NCBI RefSeq assembly: GCF_014647415.1 | Contig: NZ_BMPD01000001.1 | Coordinates: 744,001-808,000 of the forward strand | From: Haloarcula sebkhae | GTDB lineage: Archaea > Halobacteriota > Halobacteria > Halobacteriales > Haloarculaceae | Direction: 5' to 3' | Length of the DNA stretch: 64,000 nt | In this document: positions 9,525 to 18,534 of the stretch, in pieces | Position numbering within the stretch: the stretch's first letter is position 1 | How the letters are laid out: the number at the start of each line of letters is the position of its first letter | Position numbers and translations under genes: made by a program | The notes under the pieces: model-generated | Told to the model about the DNA's origin: nothing | What the model saw: only the letters and a program-made list of their open reading frames with translations | Databases searched by the model: none

Positions 9525-9566
9525 ATGAGTGCTAAAAGCGAAAACAGAACCCATCTCCATATATGA
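9525..9566 (+). CDS. Possible 13-residue leader peptide overlapping the transducer start
   Basis: ATG at 9525 opens [13 protein letters not shown] and stops at TGA 9564-9566. The stop shares ATGA with the transducer ATG at 9563. The position just after a TATA box suggests a leaderless minicistron translationally coupled to the transducer. It may be chance in an A+T-rich region; there is no experimental support. Confidence 0.3.
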   Translation: MSAKSENRTHLHI

Positions 9567-12028
9567 ATCTTGAAAATCACCTTCCTAAAGCAATACGGAA
9601 GAGCTATACAAGAAAATTCGCGCTATCAGCACTGCTTATTCTAATAGTCGTTGGTTCTATTGGCGGGATAACACAAGCACAGGTTTCTAACGATGTGACA
9701 GAGCAGCAACAACAGAACCTCCTAACAAACGCGGAAATGGAGGGTGATAGCTTAGAACAGTGGCTCACTACACAACAACAGAACACGAGGTCGCTATCTG
9801 AGCACCGTGGGTTTGCCAGCAACGAAACTAGTGCCCGGGAGACGCTACTGGATAGAGAGTCCGACCTGTCAGCGGATGTCACTGCACTTCACTACATTGA
9901 GCGGGAAAGTGGCACGATTATCGCAAGCACAAACTCAGAAGTTGAAGGAGCTGGCATTCAGGAAACCAGCATCGTCTGGCCAATGGAGACTGCATATGAA
10001 GATTTGTCGTTCAACAGTGCAGATGAAGTATCGCGCTCATGGGTGTACAGAGATGACGACGGGAAAACATCTATAGCGTTCATCTCTCCCGTCCCGAATT
10101 CAGACCGAGCGGTGGTGCTAGTCACGCACACAAGCGAACGGGCTGAGCGGTTTCGGAACTCGATTAATGGCACGGAAACTGTAGTTGTTGCTGCTGGGAC
10201 GACCGACGTAGTGTTTGGTCTGAACGAGTCGGCACTACTTTCACCGTACAGTGCACAGGGTTCGGAAGAAATTCTGTCTGCAATTGGCCAACAGAGTAAA
10301 GGAACGGTAATCACCCCTGATTCGCTTGTCGCGTTTGCCCCTGTCGGCGGAGGGACTGATTGGGTTGCTGTTAAGCGAGTCCCCAAATCGTCAGCGCTTG
10401 CAATCCAACAGAAAGTCACGACCAATGTTGTTGCACTCGTTGGTGTATCGATTGCTGGCTTGCTTCTTTTGGGCTGGTTAGTGAACCGTGGTCCTATCCA
10501 GTCAATGCGAGAGCTTACAGACCAAGCAACAGCTGTTGCCAGAGGGAATTTAGATGAGCCAGTGACCGATGCAGGTCGTATTGATGAAGTTGGACAGGTG
10601 CGAACCGCATTCAGAGATATCAAGGCGTATCTCGAAGTGGTCGCAGACCAAGCTGACGCGCTCTCAGAGCAACGATTCAACGCCGATGTTCTAGAAGAAG
10701 ACGTACCGGGCCGTCTCGGCGAATCCCTAGACGGGATGCAAGCCGACTTGGAAGGGTTCATTTCGGACATCACCGAAGCACGAGAGGACGCTCAGCAGGC
10801 GCAAGCTGAAGCTGAGGATCTGGCAACGTCGCTTGAACGCCGTGCAGAAGAATTTGGTGAAGTGATGGGGAAAGCCGCTGACGGCGACCTGACACAACGA
10901 CTTGACGAAGACACGGACACCGACGCGATGGGTGATATTGCGGAGGCGTTCAACGATATGGTTGCAGAGCTTGAACGAACGATCGTCAAGATCGAGTCAT
11001 TTGCCAACAACGTTGACGGCTCTACAGAAGAGATCTCTGCAAGCGCCGCTGAAATCAAGGCGGCGAGTGAGCAGGTAAGCGAAGCTGTCCAAGAGATTGC
11101 GACTGGAGCAGAAAATCAAAACGAGAGCATCTTGCAAGTTACAGATGAGATGACAGATATGTCGGCGACCATTGAAGAAATCTCTTCCTCGGCGGATGAG
11201 GTTGCAATGCAGTCCGAAGAAGCGGCTGAAACGGCTGTGGCTGGTCGAGAAAGCGGTGAAAAGGCGTCGGAACAGATGGCAAATATTGAGCAACAGACGG
11301 CGGCAACAATAGAGCAGGTAGAGGAACTTGCTGAAGAGGTAGATCGAATTAACGAGGTTGTGACATTTATCGACGATATCGCCGAGCAGACGAACATGCT
11401 TGCACTCAACGCAAATATAGAGGCGGCCCGTGCTGGCGGCGGTAATGGCGAAAGTGACGGAGAGGGATTCGCCGTCGTCGCTAATGAAGTCAAGCAACTC
11501 GCAGAGGAAACTCAGGAGGCGACAGACGATATCAGCTCAATCATCGCCGACGTGCAATCAGTTACTGACAAGACTGTTACCGATATGCAGGGAATTGGGA
11601 CTCAGATTGAAGATGGGCACACAACAGTTGAAGAAGCGACTGATTCGCTGGCCGATATTGCCAGACAAGTCGAATCCGCAAATGATGGTGTACAATCTAT
11701 TAGCGATGTGACAGCTGAACAGGCCACCTCAAGCGAGGAAGTCGTCGCAATGGTTGAAGAGATTGGTTCGATAAGCGAGGAGACGACTGCGGAGTCAGAA
11801 AACGCTGCGGCCTCTGCCGAAGAGCAAGCGGCGTCAGTCACCGAAGTAACCAATAATATCCAGGGACTCTCTCAACAAGCCAGTGACCTGCGTTCGCTCG
11901 TCGGAGAATTCACTACCTCCGAAGAAGTTACCACCGGAGAGATGGGTGAACAGGGATTCAGTAATACATATTCCCCACAATCTGCTGACAATAGCTCGAC
12001 ACGGTATTCCTCTCACTCAGAGAATTAA
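9563..12028 (+). CDS. Membrane-bound methyl-accepting chemotaxis transducer (Htr)
   Basis: An 821-residue transducer. TM1 is at about residues 17-38, an extracellular sensor domain of about 250 residues follows (Cache-like by position), and TM2 is at about 287-308 ([17 protein letters not shown]). HAMP domains lie at about 310-362 and 430-475. The signalling hairpin tip has [19 protein letters not shown], a Gly-rich insert common in haloarchaea, and [14 protein letters not shown] at about 606-655. It should couple an external stimulus to CheA/CheW. The ligand is unknown and no che genes are nearby. Codon use is clearly A+T-richer than the neighbours (for example 23 of 60 G+C in bases 9601-9660, 32 of 60 in 11161-11220), a sign of transfer or relaxed selection. 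Confidence 0.93.
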   Translation: MNLENHLPKAIRKSYTRKFALSALLILIVVGSIGGITQAQVSNDVTEQQQQNLLTNAEMEGDSLEQWLTTQQQNTRSLSEHRGFASNETSARETLLDRESDLSADVTALHYIERESGTIIASTNSEVEGAGIQETSIVWPMETAYEDLSFNSADEVSRSWVYRDDDGKTSIAFISPVPNSDRAVVLVTHTSERAERFRNSINGTETVVVAAGTTDVVFGLNESALLSPYSAQGSEEILSAIGQQSKGTVITPDSLVAFAPVGGGTDWVAVKRVPKSSALAIQQKVTTNVVALVGVSIAGLLLLGWLVNRGPIQSMRELTDQATAVARGNLDEPVTDAGRIDEVGQVRTAFRDIKAYLEVVADQADALSEQRFNADVLEEDVPGRLGESLDGMQADLEGFISDITEAREDAQQAQAEAEDLATSLERRAEEFGEVMGKAADGDLTQRLDEDTDTDAMGDIAEAFNDMVAELERTIVKIESFANNVDGSTEEISASAAEIKAASEQVSEAVQEIATGAENQNESILQVTDEMTDMSATIEEISSSADEVAMQSEEAAETAVAGRESGEKASEQMANIEQQTAATIEQVEELAEEVDRINEVVTFIDDIAEQTNMLALNANIEAARAGGGNGESDGEGFAVVANEVKQLAEETQEATDDISSIIADVQSVTDKTVTDMQGIGTQIEDGHTTVEEATDSLADIARQVESANDGVQSISDVTAEQATSSEEVVAMVEEIGSISEETTAESENAAASAEEQAASVTEVTNNIQGLSQQASDLRSLVGEFTTSEEVTTGEMGEQGFSNTYSPQSADNSSTRYSSHSEN

Positions 12029-12628
12029 TGAAAAGGATGAATGGAGTGGAAGGAACTGCCATATCCGACGCGTGAAGTCATCCCGAGATCGTACCGGACT
12101 CGGGTGCCGCGTTTGACCTCGCCAAAGCGGATGACTGGGTGAACATTTGGTAAGCGGATTCCCGCCGTTCGTGGAACTGTATGACACTCTCCGGATGATT
12201 CTATGACAGTTGTATCAGTCAACGTATCGTTTGTAGTAACTAATCTGATCGGGAGTCAAGATCTCGTAACCGCTCCGCTAGTTCCGACTAGGTCCCCAAC
12301 TCAGACAAGGAGCGGCTCATCGCGAACAGTCGGGGACCTGCTCTCGTAGTGAATCTCGCCGTCACCATGGTCTCAGCACTGTACGCGAACTCTTCGGAGA
12401 TACCGAACCTCTGCCGGACATCAGCGGGCAGGCCCACTGAATACACCTTTGGATATCCACTGGTTCGATATCGAACCGGCATGGCGTATCTGCCACTGTA
12501 CTGTAATCCTAGTGGATAAATAACACCACCTGAGAAGACACGGGAAACAGTGGGTATAGGCCAGTAACACCAGCAGACCACCGCGGGGCGTGGCTGGCCT
12601 TTTGGTTCTGAAGCCCTCAGTGTTGGTA
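12029..12628. other. 600-base region without a convincing gene
   Basis: Composition is mixed and lower in G+C than the flanks on the transducer side. Two short minus-strand frames exist: 12025-12222 (65 residues, no recognised domain) and 12288-12482 (64 residues, MPVRYRTSGYPKVYSVGLP..). The second has a segment VGLPADVRQRFGI faintly like the SpoVT/AbrB core and a TATTTA box about 38 bases before its ATG, but it is rich in Arg rather than acidic. Both may be remnants. The promoter of the ABC exporter must lie at the right end. Confidence 0.4.
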
Positions 12629-13645
12629 ATGTCATCCCAGCGCCCTCCTCGGCAGGGCTCGCGGACCGCCGAGCAGTCGGCTGCGCCGAGGGACGGAGCG
12701 ACGCCCGCACTCGCCGTCGAGGGGCTGTCGAAGCAGTTCGGCAGCGGTGCGGACGCGGTGACGGCCGTCGACGACGTGTCGTTTCGCATCGAGCAGGGCA
12801 CGGTCGTCGGCCTGCTGGGACCCAACGGCGCGGGCAAGACGACGACGATAAAATCAATTCTCGGGCTGGTGTTGCCTGATTCCGGACGTGTTCGGATACA
12901 GGGTATCGACATGAGCGAGCACCCGCGAGCGGCCTACCGTCACGTCGACGGGATGCTCGAAGGGGCGCGAAACGACTACTGGCGGCTGACCGTCCGGGAG
13001 AACCTGCGCTATTTCTCGACGATCAAGGGCGTCAAGCCGGATGCCGTCGCCGACCGACACGAGCGCCTGCTGGCGAAACTCGATCTCCTTGAGAAGGCCG
13101 ACGAGCCGGTCCGGGACCTCTCCCGCGGGATGAAACAGAAGGTGTCGCTGGCGAGCGTGCTGGCCAGCGAGTCCGATCTGGTGTTTCTCGACGAACCGAC
13201 GCTGGGACTGGACGTGGAAAGCTCGCTGACGCTGCGGCGGGAACTGCGCCGCATCGTCGACGAGCGCGACCTCACGGCCGTCGTCAGCAGCCACGACATG
13301 GACGTCATCGAGGATGTCTGCGATCGGGTCATCATCATGAACAACGGAGAGATTATCGCAGACGACAGCGTGGCTGCCGTGCTCGACCAGTTCACCGCGA
13401 ACGCCTTTGCCGTCACCAGCCCAGACATCACCGACGACCTGCTCGCGACGATCCGGGAGCGCTTCGAGGTGGCCGACGTGACGAATGTCGAGCGAGGCCG
13501 GCGTGTCGAGGTAGCGACCGACAGCGACGGGTTCTATCGCCTGCTGGCCCTGTGCCGAGACCACGACGTGACGCTTTCGGCTGTCGGCACGGTCGAACCG
13601 GACCTAGAGGACGTATTCGTCGAAATTACGGGACAAGAACGATGA
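12629..13645 (+). CDS. ABC-2 type exporter, ATP-binding subunit (DrrA/NodI-like)
   Basis: A 338-residue ABC ATPase. The ATG at 12629 (MSSQRPPRQG) is preferred over 12590. Walker A GPNGAGKTTT, signature LSRGMKQ, Walker B LVFLDEPTLGLD and switch His in VVSSHDMD are all present in the first 230 residues; the rest is the C-terminal extension typical of the drug/polysaccharide export group. The permease begins 19 bases downstream, so the two form an operon that would export an unknown compound across the cytoplasmic membrane. Confidence 0.92.
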   Translation: MSSQRPPRQGSRTAEQSAAPRDGATPALAVEGLSKQFGSGADAVTAVDDVSFRIEQGTVVGLLGPNGAGKTTTIKSILGLVLPDSGRVRIQGIDMSEHPRAAYRHVDGMLEGARNDYWRLTVRENLRYFSTIKGVKPDAVADRHERLLAKLDLLEKADEPVRDLSRGMKQKVSLASVLASESDLVFLDEPTLGLDVESSLTLRRELRRIVDERDLTAVVSSHDMDVIEDVCDRVIIMNNGEIIADDSVAAVLDQFTANAFAVTSPDITDDLLATIRERFEVADVTNVERGRRVEVATDSDGFYRLLALCRDHDVTLSAVGTVEPDLEDVFVEITGQER

Positions 13646-13664
13646 TGGGGGCAGAATCAGGCAG

Positions 13665-14495
13665 ATGACTGCGAGTGCTGACACGCACGCGGACGACAGT
13701 GACGGTTCCAGTGCCGCCATGCAGGCGGGCTATCTCGACCTCGCACGGGCGGTGCTGTACCGCGAGTACCTCATCTTCGTCCGCTATCCGGCCAACGCCG
13801 TCGGCGGCATCGTCATCTCGGTGTTCTTCTTCGGCCTGCTGTTCTACGGCGGTCGGATGCTTGCCGGACAGGCGATAACGGACTCTATCGAGGGTATCAT
13901 CGTCGGCTACTTCCTGTGGTCGCTGTCTGTCGGCGCGTACCAGTCAATCTCGAACGATATCGGGAGCGAGGCACAGTGGGGAACGCTCGAACGGCACGTC
14001 ATGACGCCGTTTGGCTTCGCGCCGGTCGCGTTCTGCAAGGGCGTCGCAAAAGTCGTCCGGACGTTCATCACCTCGACGGTGGTGCTGGCAGTGATGCTTG
14101 CGATTACCGGCACGACGCTCCAGTTGAACGTCCTTACTGTCGTCGTCGTCGCGTCCCTGACTATCGCTTCCGTGCTGGGGCTTGGGTTCGCTGCCGGTGG
14201 TGTCGCGGTGCTGTACAAGCGCATCGGGAACTGGCTCAATCTGCTCCAGTTCGGGTTCATCGTCCTCATCTCCGCGCCCGTGTTCGAACTCGGCTGGACG
14301 CGGGTCCTGCCACTGGCCCACGGAAGCGCGCTTCTCCAGCGGGCGATGGTCGACGGGACCCGGCTCTGGCAGTTTTCCGCCGTCGACTTGGGGCTCCTCG
14401 TCGGTGTCCCAGCCGGCTACGTACTGCTGGGGTACGTCGTGTTTCAGTACACGACTCGGCGGGCCAGACGGCTCGGCGTACTCGGTGACTACTGA
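13665..14495 (+). CDS. ABC-2 type exporter, permease subunit
   Basis: A 276-residue membrane protein with about six hydrophobic segments and the ABC-2 layout: an amphipathic N-terminal region (YREYLIFVRYPANAV), paired helices, and the conserved stretch GTLERHVMTPF that contacts the ATPase. It is the partner of the ATPase at 12629-13645 and is probably translated from the same message. Substrate cannot be told from sequence; the DrrB/NodJ family exports drugs, lipids or polysaccharides. Confidence 0.88.
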   Translation: MTASADTHADDSDGSSAAMQAGYLDLARAVLYREYLIFVRYPANAVGGIVISVFFFGLLFYGGRMLAGQAITDSIEGIIVGYFLWSLSVGAYQSISNDIGSEAQWGTLERHVMTPFGFAPVAFCKGVAKVVRTFITSTVVLAVMLAITGTTLQLNVLTVVVVASLTIASVLGLGFAAGGVAVLYKRIGNWLNLLQFGFIVLISAPVFELGWTRVLPLAHGSALLQRAMVDGTRLWQFSAVDLGLLVGVPAGYVLLGYVVFQYTTRRARRLGVLGDY

Positions 14496-14602
14496 CTGGC
14501 GTAGACAGGTGCTTTTACTTATGATGCCGACGATTTGATAGATAACACTGTCGCTCGGGCTGCGCACACAGCGCCGGGCGGTCTCTGCCCCGTACTCCAG
14601 CT

Positions 14603-15442
14603 ATGGTCACTCGACACTTCTCAACGGAGCAACTTGTCCCTGCCGTCGCGACAGTCCTTGTTATTGGTGTTCTAACTATTTCGGCGTGGTCGCTCGTGGC
14701 CACAAGCGGCGGCACCGCCGACCACCCGCAGATCGATGCGGACGTGCAGCAACGCTACGAGTCGATAGACGGTGTCAACGCGATCCAGACGACGATCGTC
14801 TCACGGAACGGGACAGTTGCAAGCCGAACGACCTACCACGCGACGCTCCAGCCGGGGACGGAGAGAAAGCGGCTCGTACCCATCAATAGTACGGCACGGG
14901 CGAGTAACATGCGGATCTCGGACGGGTCAACGCTATGGCTGTACAACGACCGTCGTGAAAGTGCGACGCGAGTTCCTCTCCCTGAGACTGAGTCTGACAG
15001 GGGTGAACGGCTACAGCGCCTGTTCACGAAACTCGATGAGTCGAAAACGGACCCGCAGTCGGTTGAACCACTGCCTGTTGTCCCCCAGAGCGAACGGCGG
15101 CCAGTCAAGTCGACCGAGGAGATGACCGTCAGCTACCGGGGCACGGAACCAGTTGACGGCCGCGAAGCGTACGTCGTCCATGTGACGCCGAGAAACGAGA
15201 CAAAAGCATACGAGCAAACAGTCTGGGTCGAAACACAGCGGTTCTTCCCGAGCAAAAAGCGGACTGCCTGGACAGCAGATGGAAAGCACACAGTTGTGAC
15301 GACGAGGTACGCGAACATCTCGTACGACACCGATGTGTCCAGTGACGCATTTTCCCCCGACTTCCCGGATGATACAACTATCAGTGATCCAGAACCAGCA
15401 GATAGGAGGTTTTACTTGCGCTGCCAGTTATGTGCTACATAA
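14603..15442 (+). CDS. Membrane-anchored LolA/RseB-like protein, C-terminally truncated copy
   Basis: A 279-residue protein with one N-terminal anchor helix (residues 11-33) and a beta-rich extracellular domain of LolA/RseB/DUF2092 type (QIDADVQQRYESIDGV, VSYRGTEPVDGREAYVVHV, EQTVWVETQRFFP). It is a close paralogue of the next gene but ends after DPEPADRRFYLRCQLCAT, where the paralogue continues for about 120 residues with a DUF4367-like domain. The last 13 or so codons are not homologous to the paralogue: they read into the duplicated upstream region of copy two. It may act as an exported carrier or sensor, or be decaying. Confidence 0.8.
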   Translation: MVTRHFSTEQLVPAVATVLVIGVLTISAWSLVATSGGTADHPQIDADVQQRYESIDGVNAIQTTIVSRNGTVASRTTYHATLQPGTERKRLVPINSTARASNMRISDGSTLWLYNDRRESATRVPLPETESDRGERLQRLFTKLDESKTDPQSVEPLPVVPQSERRPVKSTEEMTVSYRGTEPVDGREAYVVHVTPRNETKAYEQTVWVETQRFFPSKKRTAWTADGKHTVVTTRYANISYDTDVSSDAFSPDFPDDTTISDPEPADRRFYLRCQLCAT

Positions 15443-15503
15443 TATTGTCGCTCAGACAGATCGAACGTAGCCAGACAGTCCCCTGCGCCCGATAGCCCGA
15501 GAT

Positions 15504-16688
15504 ATGGTCACTCGACACCTCACATCGGAACGACTGGTTCTCACCATCGCGACGGTAGTCGTTGTTGGTGTACTGGCTGTTTCGATCTGGTCGCTTGCGT
15601 TCGCGAGTCCCGGGACCGCCGATCAGCCCCAGATCGATGCGGACGTGCAACAACGCTACCAGTCGATAGACGGCGTGAACGCGACACAGACGACGACGAT
15701 TACCCGGAACGGGACAGTTGCGAGCCGGACGACCTACGACGCCGCGCTCCGGCCGGGGACCCAGAAGAAACGGCTGGCGGTCGTCAACAGCACTGTCGAG
15801 CGATACGACCGACGGGTGTCGAACGGATCGATGCTGTGGCTGTACGACCAGCGCCGCACGAACGCCACACGTATCTCTCTCAGCAGAACCGATTCAGACC
15901 AGGGTGAGCGGCTGCAGCGTCTGTTTGCGAATCTCAACATGGAGACGGCAACCGACACGACGACCGACTCACCGTCGGTTGAGCCGTTGCCCGTTGTTCC
16001 CCGCGGCGAGCAGCGGCCGACCGTCTCTGCCGGCACGATGACCGTCAGCTACCGCGGTACCGAATCAATCGACGGGCGTGAAGCCTATGTCATTCACGTG
16101 GCACCGAAAGACGACACAGCGGCCTACGAGCAGACGGTCTGGGTGGACACAGAGCAGTTCTTCCCGGTGAAAAAGCGCACTGCGTGGACAGCCGACGATG
16201 AGCGAACAGTCGTGACGACGACGTACACGAACGTCACCTACGACACCGGCGTGTCCGAGGACGTGTTTACCCCCAACTTCCCCGACAACACGACTGTCAG
16301 GGTCCCAGAGACGCCGGATCAACAGACCTACGAATCGGTCGGGGCGCTCGAAGCCGACACCGAGATTCAGGTTCCGAAGCCCGACATCCCGCCGGGGTAC
16401 GAACTGACCTATGCGACCCAGACACGGGGGCGGGTCCACAGCGTCGGCCTCCGCTACATGAACCGAACCAGTCTGATCACTGTTGCCAAGTACGACCGGC
16501 TGGCTGTCGAAGAGAACGCCAGCGAGGGGAGGACAATCGACGGGCAACCGGCGCAGGTCAGCTACGGGCTGACAACATCAGTGTCGTGGAACTGCGAGCG
16601 CTACCGGTACAAGGTTCGCGGTAGAGGCGTGTCCGCGGACCGACTCGTCATCGTTGGCCAGTCGATCGGCTGTCCCAGCGGCGAGTGA
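15504..16688 (+). CDS. Membrane-anchored LolA/RseB-like protein with DUF4367-like C-terminus, full-length copy
   Basis: A 394-residue protein: N-terminal anchor helix (about 11-33), beta-rich LolA/RseB-like domain to about residue 270, then a second domain (VGALEADTEIQVPKP, IPPGYELTYATQ, VGLRYMN) of the DUF4367 kind. Haloarchaeal proteins of this layout sit outside the membrane and are thought, by analogy with RseB and LolA, to bind lipids or lipoproteins. Nothing here proves the ligand. Sixty-one bases separate it from the truncated copy, and the two may be cotranscribed. Confidence 0.82.
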   Translation: MVTRHLTSERLVLTIATVVVVGVLAVSIWSLAFASPGTADQPQIDADVQQRYQSIDGVNATQTTTITRNGTVASRTTYDAALRPGTQKKRLAVVNSTVERYDRRVSNGSMLWLYDQRRTNATRISLSRTDSDQGERLQRLFANLNMETATDTTTDSPSVEPLPVVPRGEQRPTVSAGTMTVSYRGTESIDGREAYVIHVAPKDDTAAYEQTVWVDTEQFFPVKKRTAWTADDERTVVTTTYTNVTYDTGVSEDVFTPNFPDNTTVRVPETPDQQTYESVGALEADTEIQVPKPDIPPGYELTYATQTRGRVHSVGLRYMNRTSLITVAKYDRLAVEENASEGRTIDGQPAQVSYGLTTSVSWNCERYRYKVRGRGVSADRLVIVGQSIGCPSGE

Positions 16689-17051
16689 ACGCCCACGCTG
16701 GCATATCAAGCCGCCGTTTTCTGGGCCAGAAGTTCGACTGCACGTTATATTATGGAACCCCTCCTTAATTCGAGTGCAGCGGCCCTAACAACACCGTGCC
16801 ACCAGCGCCCTCCGGCGATGGCCGCTGTCTGTCCACCACACTGCCCTAAGGTTCCCCGGAGTGCCACTCTGGGAAGGAATGTGGGCCAAACCGCCCGTGA
16901 ACTGGTCCCCTCCCTCGCCCCACCTTCGCCCGAAGGCAATGCCCTGCCCGCACCGGTCTCCGCTGACACTGCCCCATTCTCTGACGTGGCTGACTTCTGA
17001 CTCGGAAACTGACAGGACCTTTTATTCAGGGACGGGGCGTTGGTCCAGTAC
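16689..17051. other. 363-base gene-free region, candidate structured RNA plus downstream promoter
   Basis: A TATA-like TTATATTA is at 16745-16752, followed by about 250 G+C-rich bases with hairpins (TTCCCCGGAG..CTCTGGGAA near 16853-16879; CCTTC..GAAGG near 16923-16937). An 82-codon plus frame (16752-17000) exists but its product is Pro/Ala-rich and not acidic, unlike the proteins here. The pattern fits a non-coding RNA better than a gene. I do not recognise RNase P, 7S or another known RNA in it. Confidence 0.35.
17018..17027 (+). promoter_or_regulatory. TATA box of the winged-helix regulator
   Basis: CCTTTTATTC is centred about 28 bases before GTG 17052, pointing to a leaderless start there rather than at TTG 17040. 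Confidence 0.55.
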
Positions 17052-17423
17052 GTGAGTGAGGACCCGGCCGTGGGCGACATCCTCGACCTGCTCAGTGACG
17101 AGTACGCCCGGGACATCCTCGCAGCAACGAGTGTCAAACCCATGTCCGCGAAACAGCTCGCCGACCAGTGTGAGATGTCACAACCGACCGTGTACAGACG
17201 GGTCGAGTGGCTTCAGGAGTACGGCCTCATCGAGGAGCAGACCCAGATAGAGACGGGCGGCAACGACTACAGCGTGTTCGCTGCCACGCTCTCGGAGTTC
17301 TCGCTAGCGCTTGCTGACGGTGACTTCGAAACCGAAATCGAGCGGGCCGAACCGCCGGCGTTCCCGGGACAGGACGAACAGGACACTGCGGACCGATTCA
17401 CAAAGATGTGGGAGAATCTCTGA
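17052..17423 (+). CDS. Winged-helix (ArsR-type) transcription regulator
   Basis: A 123-residue protein. GTG at 17052 (MSEDPAVGDILDLLSDEYARDIL) is chosen by TATA spacing. The helix-turn-helix is clear: ARDILAATSVKPMSAKQLADQC then SQPTVYRRVEWLQEYGLIEE, followed by a wing (YSVFAATLSEFS). The C-terminal part is acidic and short. One base separates its stop from a small membrane protein; this HTH plus DUF7521 pair is common in haloarchaea as I recall, suggesting the membrane protein conveys a signal to the regulator. Target genes are unknown. Confidence 0.85.
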   Translation: MSEDPAVGDILDLLSDEYARDILAATSVKPMSAKQLADQCEMSQPTVYRRVEWLQEYGLIEEQTQIETGGNDYSVFAATLSEFSLALADGDFETEIERAEPPAFPGQDEQDTADRFTKMWENL

Positions 17424-17424
17424 C

Positions 17425-17736
17425 ATGGTCGCCATCGAGACGCTCATGAACTGGCTCATCACCGCCCTGGCGTTTGGCTCGACAGTACTGGGTGGGTACG
17501 TCGGCTACCAGGCCTACCGAGGGTATCGGCGACACAATAGCCGTGCGATGCAGTACCTCTCTGTCGGGCTGTTCTGCCTCACTGCGGTGGCCTTTGTCGT
17601 CGCGTTCACCGGCTCGGTCCTCCTTCGTCAGGACCTGCTCTCCAGTCAGTTCCAGCAACCGCTGACGCTCGTCACTCGCGCCTTCCAGTTCGTCGGCGTT
17701 CTCTTTATCGCGTACTCGCTCCACTCCCGGGAGTGA
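17425..17736 (+). CDS. DUF7521-like small membrane protein, partner of the winged-helix regulator
   Basis: A 103-residue protein with three predicted membrane helices (about residues 5-25, 40-62, 78-97) and a basic loop YQAYRGYRRHNSR after the first. It begins one base after the regulator stop, so the two are an operon. The layout suggests a membrane-embedded sensor or anti-regulator, but this is inference from pairing only. Confidence 0.75.
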   Translation: MVAIETLMNWLITALAFGSTVLGGYVGYQAYRGYRRHNSRAMQYLSVGLFCLTAVAFVVAFTGSVLLRQDLLSSQFQQPLTLVTRAFQFVGVLFIAYSLHSRE

Positions 17737-17805
17737 GAGTCGGATGTGGGTGGTGAATCACAGCCGTCCCGAACCGCTGAAGGTCCTCAGGCGGAAAGAA
17801 TACGT

Positions 17806-18255
17806 ATGACGCAGACACCGGAGGAGCGGCCGACGGTCCGCATCGACGGGGCTGACCCACTGCTGGTCCCCTGGGACGTAGCACCCGAGCGCCTCCCGTT
17901 CGATGTCATCTCCGGACCGGTCGCATTCGAGTGTGCCTCCGGCGACCGTATCGAACGGGAGTACACCGGTATCGCCGTGTTCGAGCTGTTAGAGGCGGCG
18001 TCGATGCCCGGCGATACGACCCACGTCCAGTTCGAATCGGCGAACGGCGACCTGGCGTGTATCCCACTCGCCGACCTCAACGGCGCGGTGCTCGCACTGG
18101 GTGACGGCCCTGGAACTGAGTCGGGGCGACCACGGTTCGTCTCGCCCCGCGTGCTCGGCCCGCGTACCGTGAAGAACGTCTGTCGGCTGCGGCCGCGCAC
18201 GCTCGCTGCTGGCGCTGACCGCGAAGCCTACGAGCGGCTCCCGCTGGACGACTGA
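17806..18255 (+). CDS. Small molybdopterin-binding-fold protein (sulfite oxidase-like)
   Basis: A 149-residue protein; ATG at 17806 (MTQTPEERPTV) fits better than an upstream frame extension. The segment AFECASGDRIEREYTGIAVFELLEAASM, followed by ACIPLADLNGAVLALG, resembles the core of the oxidoreductase molybdopterin-binding family: the Cys is where the metal ligand sits, and tGI..fELLe matches the following helix. At 149 residues it is much shorter than YedY or sulfite oxidase and lacks a signal peptide, so it may bind cofactor without being a complete oxidase. Confidence 0.55.
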   Translation: MTQTPEERPTVRIDGADPLLVPWDVAPERLPFDVISGPVAFECASGDRIEREYTGIAVFELLEAASMPGDTTHVQFESANGDLACIPLADLNGAVLALGDGPGTESGRPRFVSPRVLGPRTVKNVCRLRPRTLAAGADREAYERLPLDD

Positions 18256-18269
18256 CGCTGGACAGCGGA

Positions 18270-18470
18270 CTATTCCAGCAAGCCGATGTCCTTTGCCAGA
18301 CGGTCGGCGAGTTCTTCCAGTACGTCGGGGTCGACCTCAGCGACCGGCTCGCCGTCGTGAAGCTGCTCGTTGTGGCGCGCGACGGCGTCCTCGACGTCCT
18401 CGAAGGCGACCGATGTCCGCGTCCCGCACTCCTCGCACACGACCGGAATCTCGGGCTGGTCGGTTGTCAT
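18270..18470 (-). CDS. Small haloarchaeal protein with one CxxC
   Basis: A 66-residue acidic protein starting at MTTDQPEIPVVCEEC; the open frame extends to 18542 but the added residues are basic and unlike the rest. It has a single C-E-E-C pair, and a helical acidic C-terminus (VDPDVLEELADRLAKDIGLLE). With only two Cys it would need a second site or dimer to bind zinc. Function unknown. It is convergent with the molybdopterin-fold gene. Confidence 0.6.
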   Translation of the reverse strand: MTTDQPEIPVVCEECGTRTSVAFEDVEDAVARHNEQLHDGEPVAEVDPDVLEELADRLAKDIGLLE

Positions 18471-18534
18471 TGGCGGCAGTTTACCTCGCTCCCCGATAAA
18501 CGGACCGGAGCGCCCGCCGGGCATGCGCCGGCAG

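Larger units (their letters stand above)
9174..9562. other. 389-base gene-free region with transposase remnant and transducer promoter
   Basis: The left part holds a short out-of-context coding remnant (see 9253-9405). The right part is A+T-rich and carries a TATA-like TTTTAACC at 9487-9494 and a 13-codon open frame at 9525-9566 that overlaps the transducer start. No RNA gene is recognised. Confidence 0.6.
14505..16688 (+). repeat. Diverged tandem duplication of about 900 bases
   Basis: The block starting near 14505 (AGGTGCTTTTACTT, then TGTCGCTCGG, then ATGGTCACTCGACAC) is repeated starting near 15404 (AGGAGGTTTTACTT, TGTCGCTCAG, ATGGTCACTCGACAC). The unit covers the upstream region and about 270 codons of the gene. 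This is what truncates the first copy; only the second retains the full 3' part. Confidence 0.75.

Noticed and set aside
12288..12482. AbrB-like small gene
   Set aside because: Only a weak VGLPADVRQRFGI likeness, Arg-rich rather than acidic, in a region of mixed composition; noted in the region entry but not called.
16752..17000. 82-residue plus-strand frame in the gene-free block
   Set aside because: Pro/Ala/Ser-rich, not acidic, no domain, third positions not G+C-biased as in genes here; treated as possible RNA region instead.
16745..17020. RNase P RNA or 7S RNA in the gene-free block
   Set aside because: I looked on both strands for the conserved RNase P and SRP cores and did not find them.
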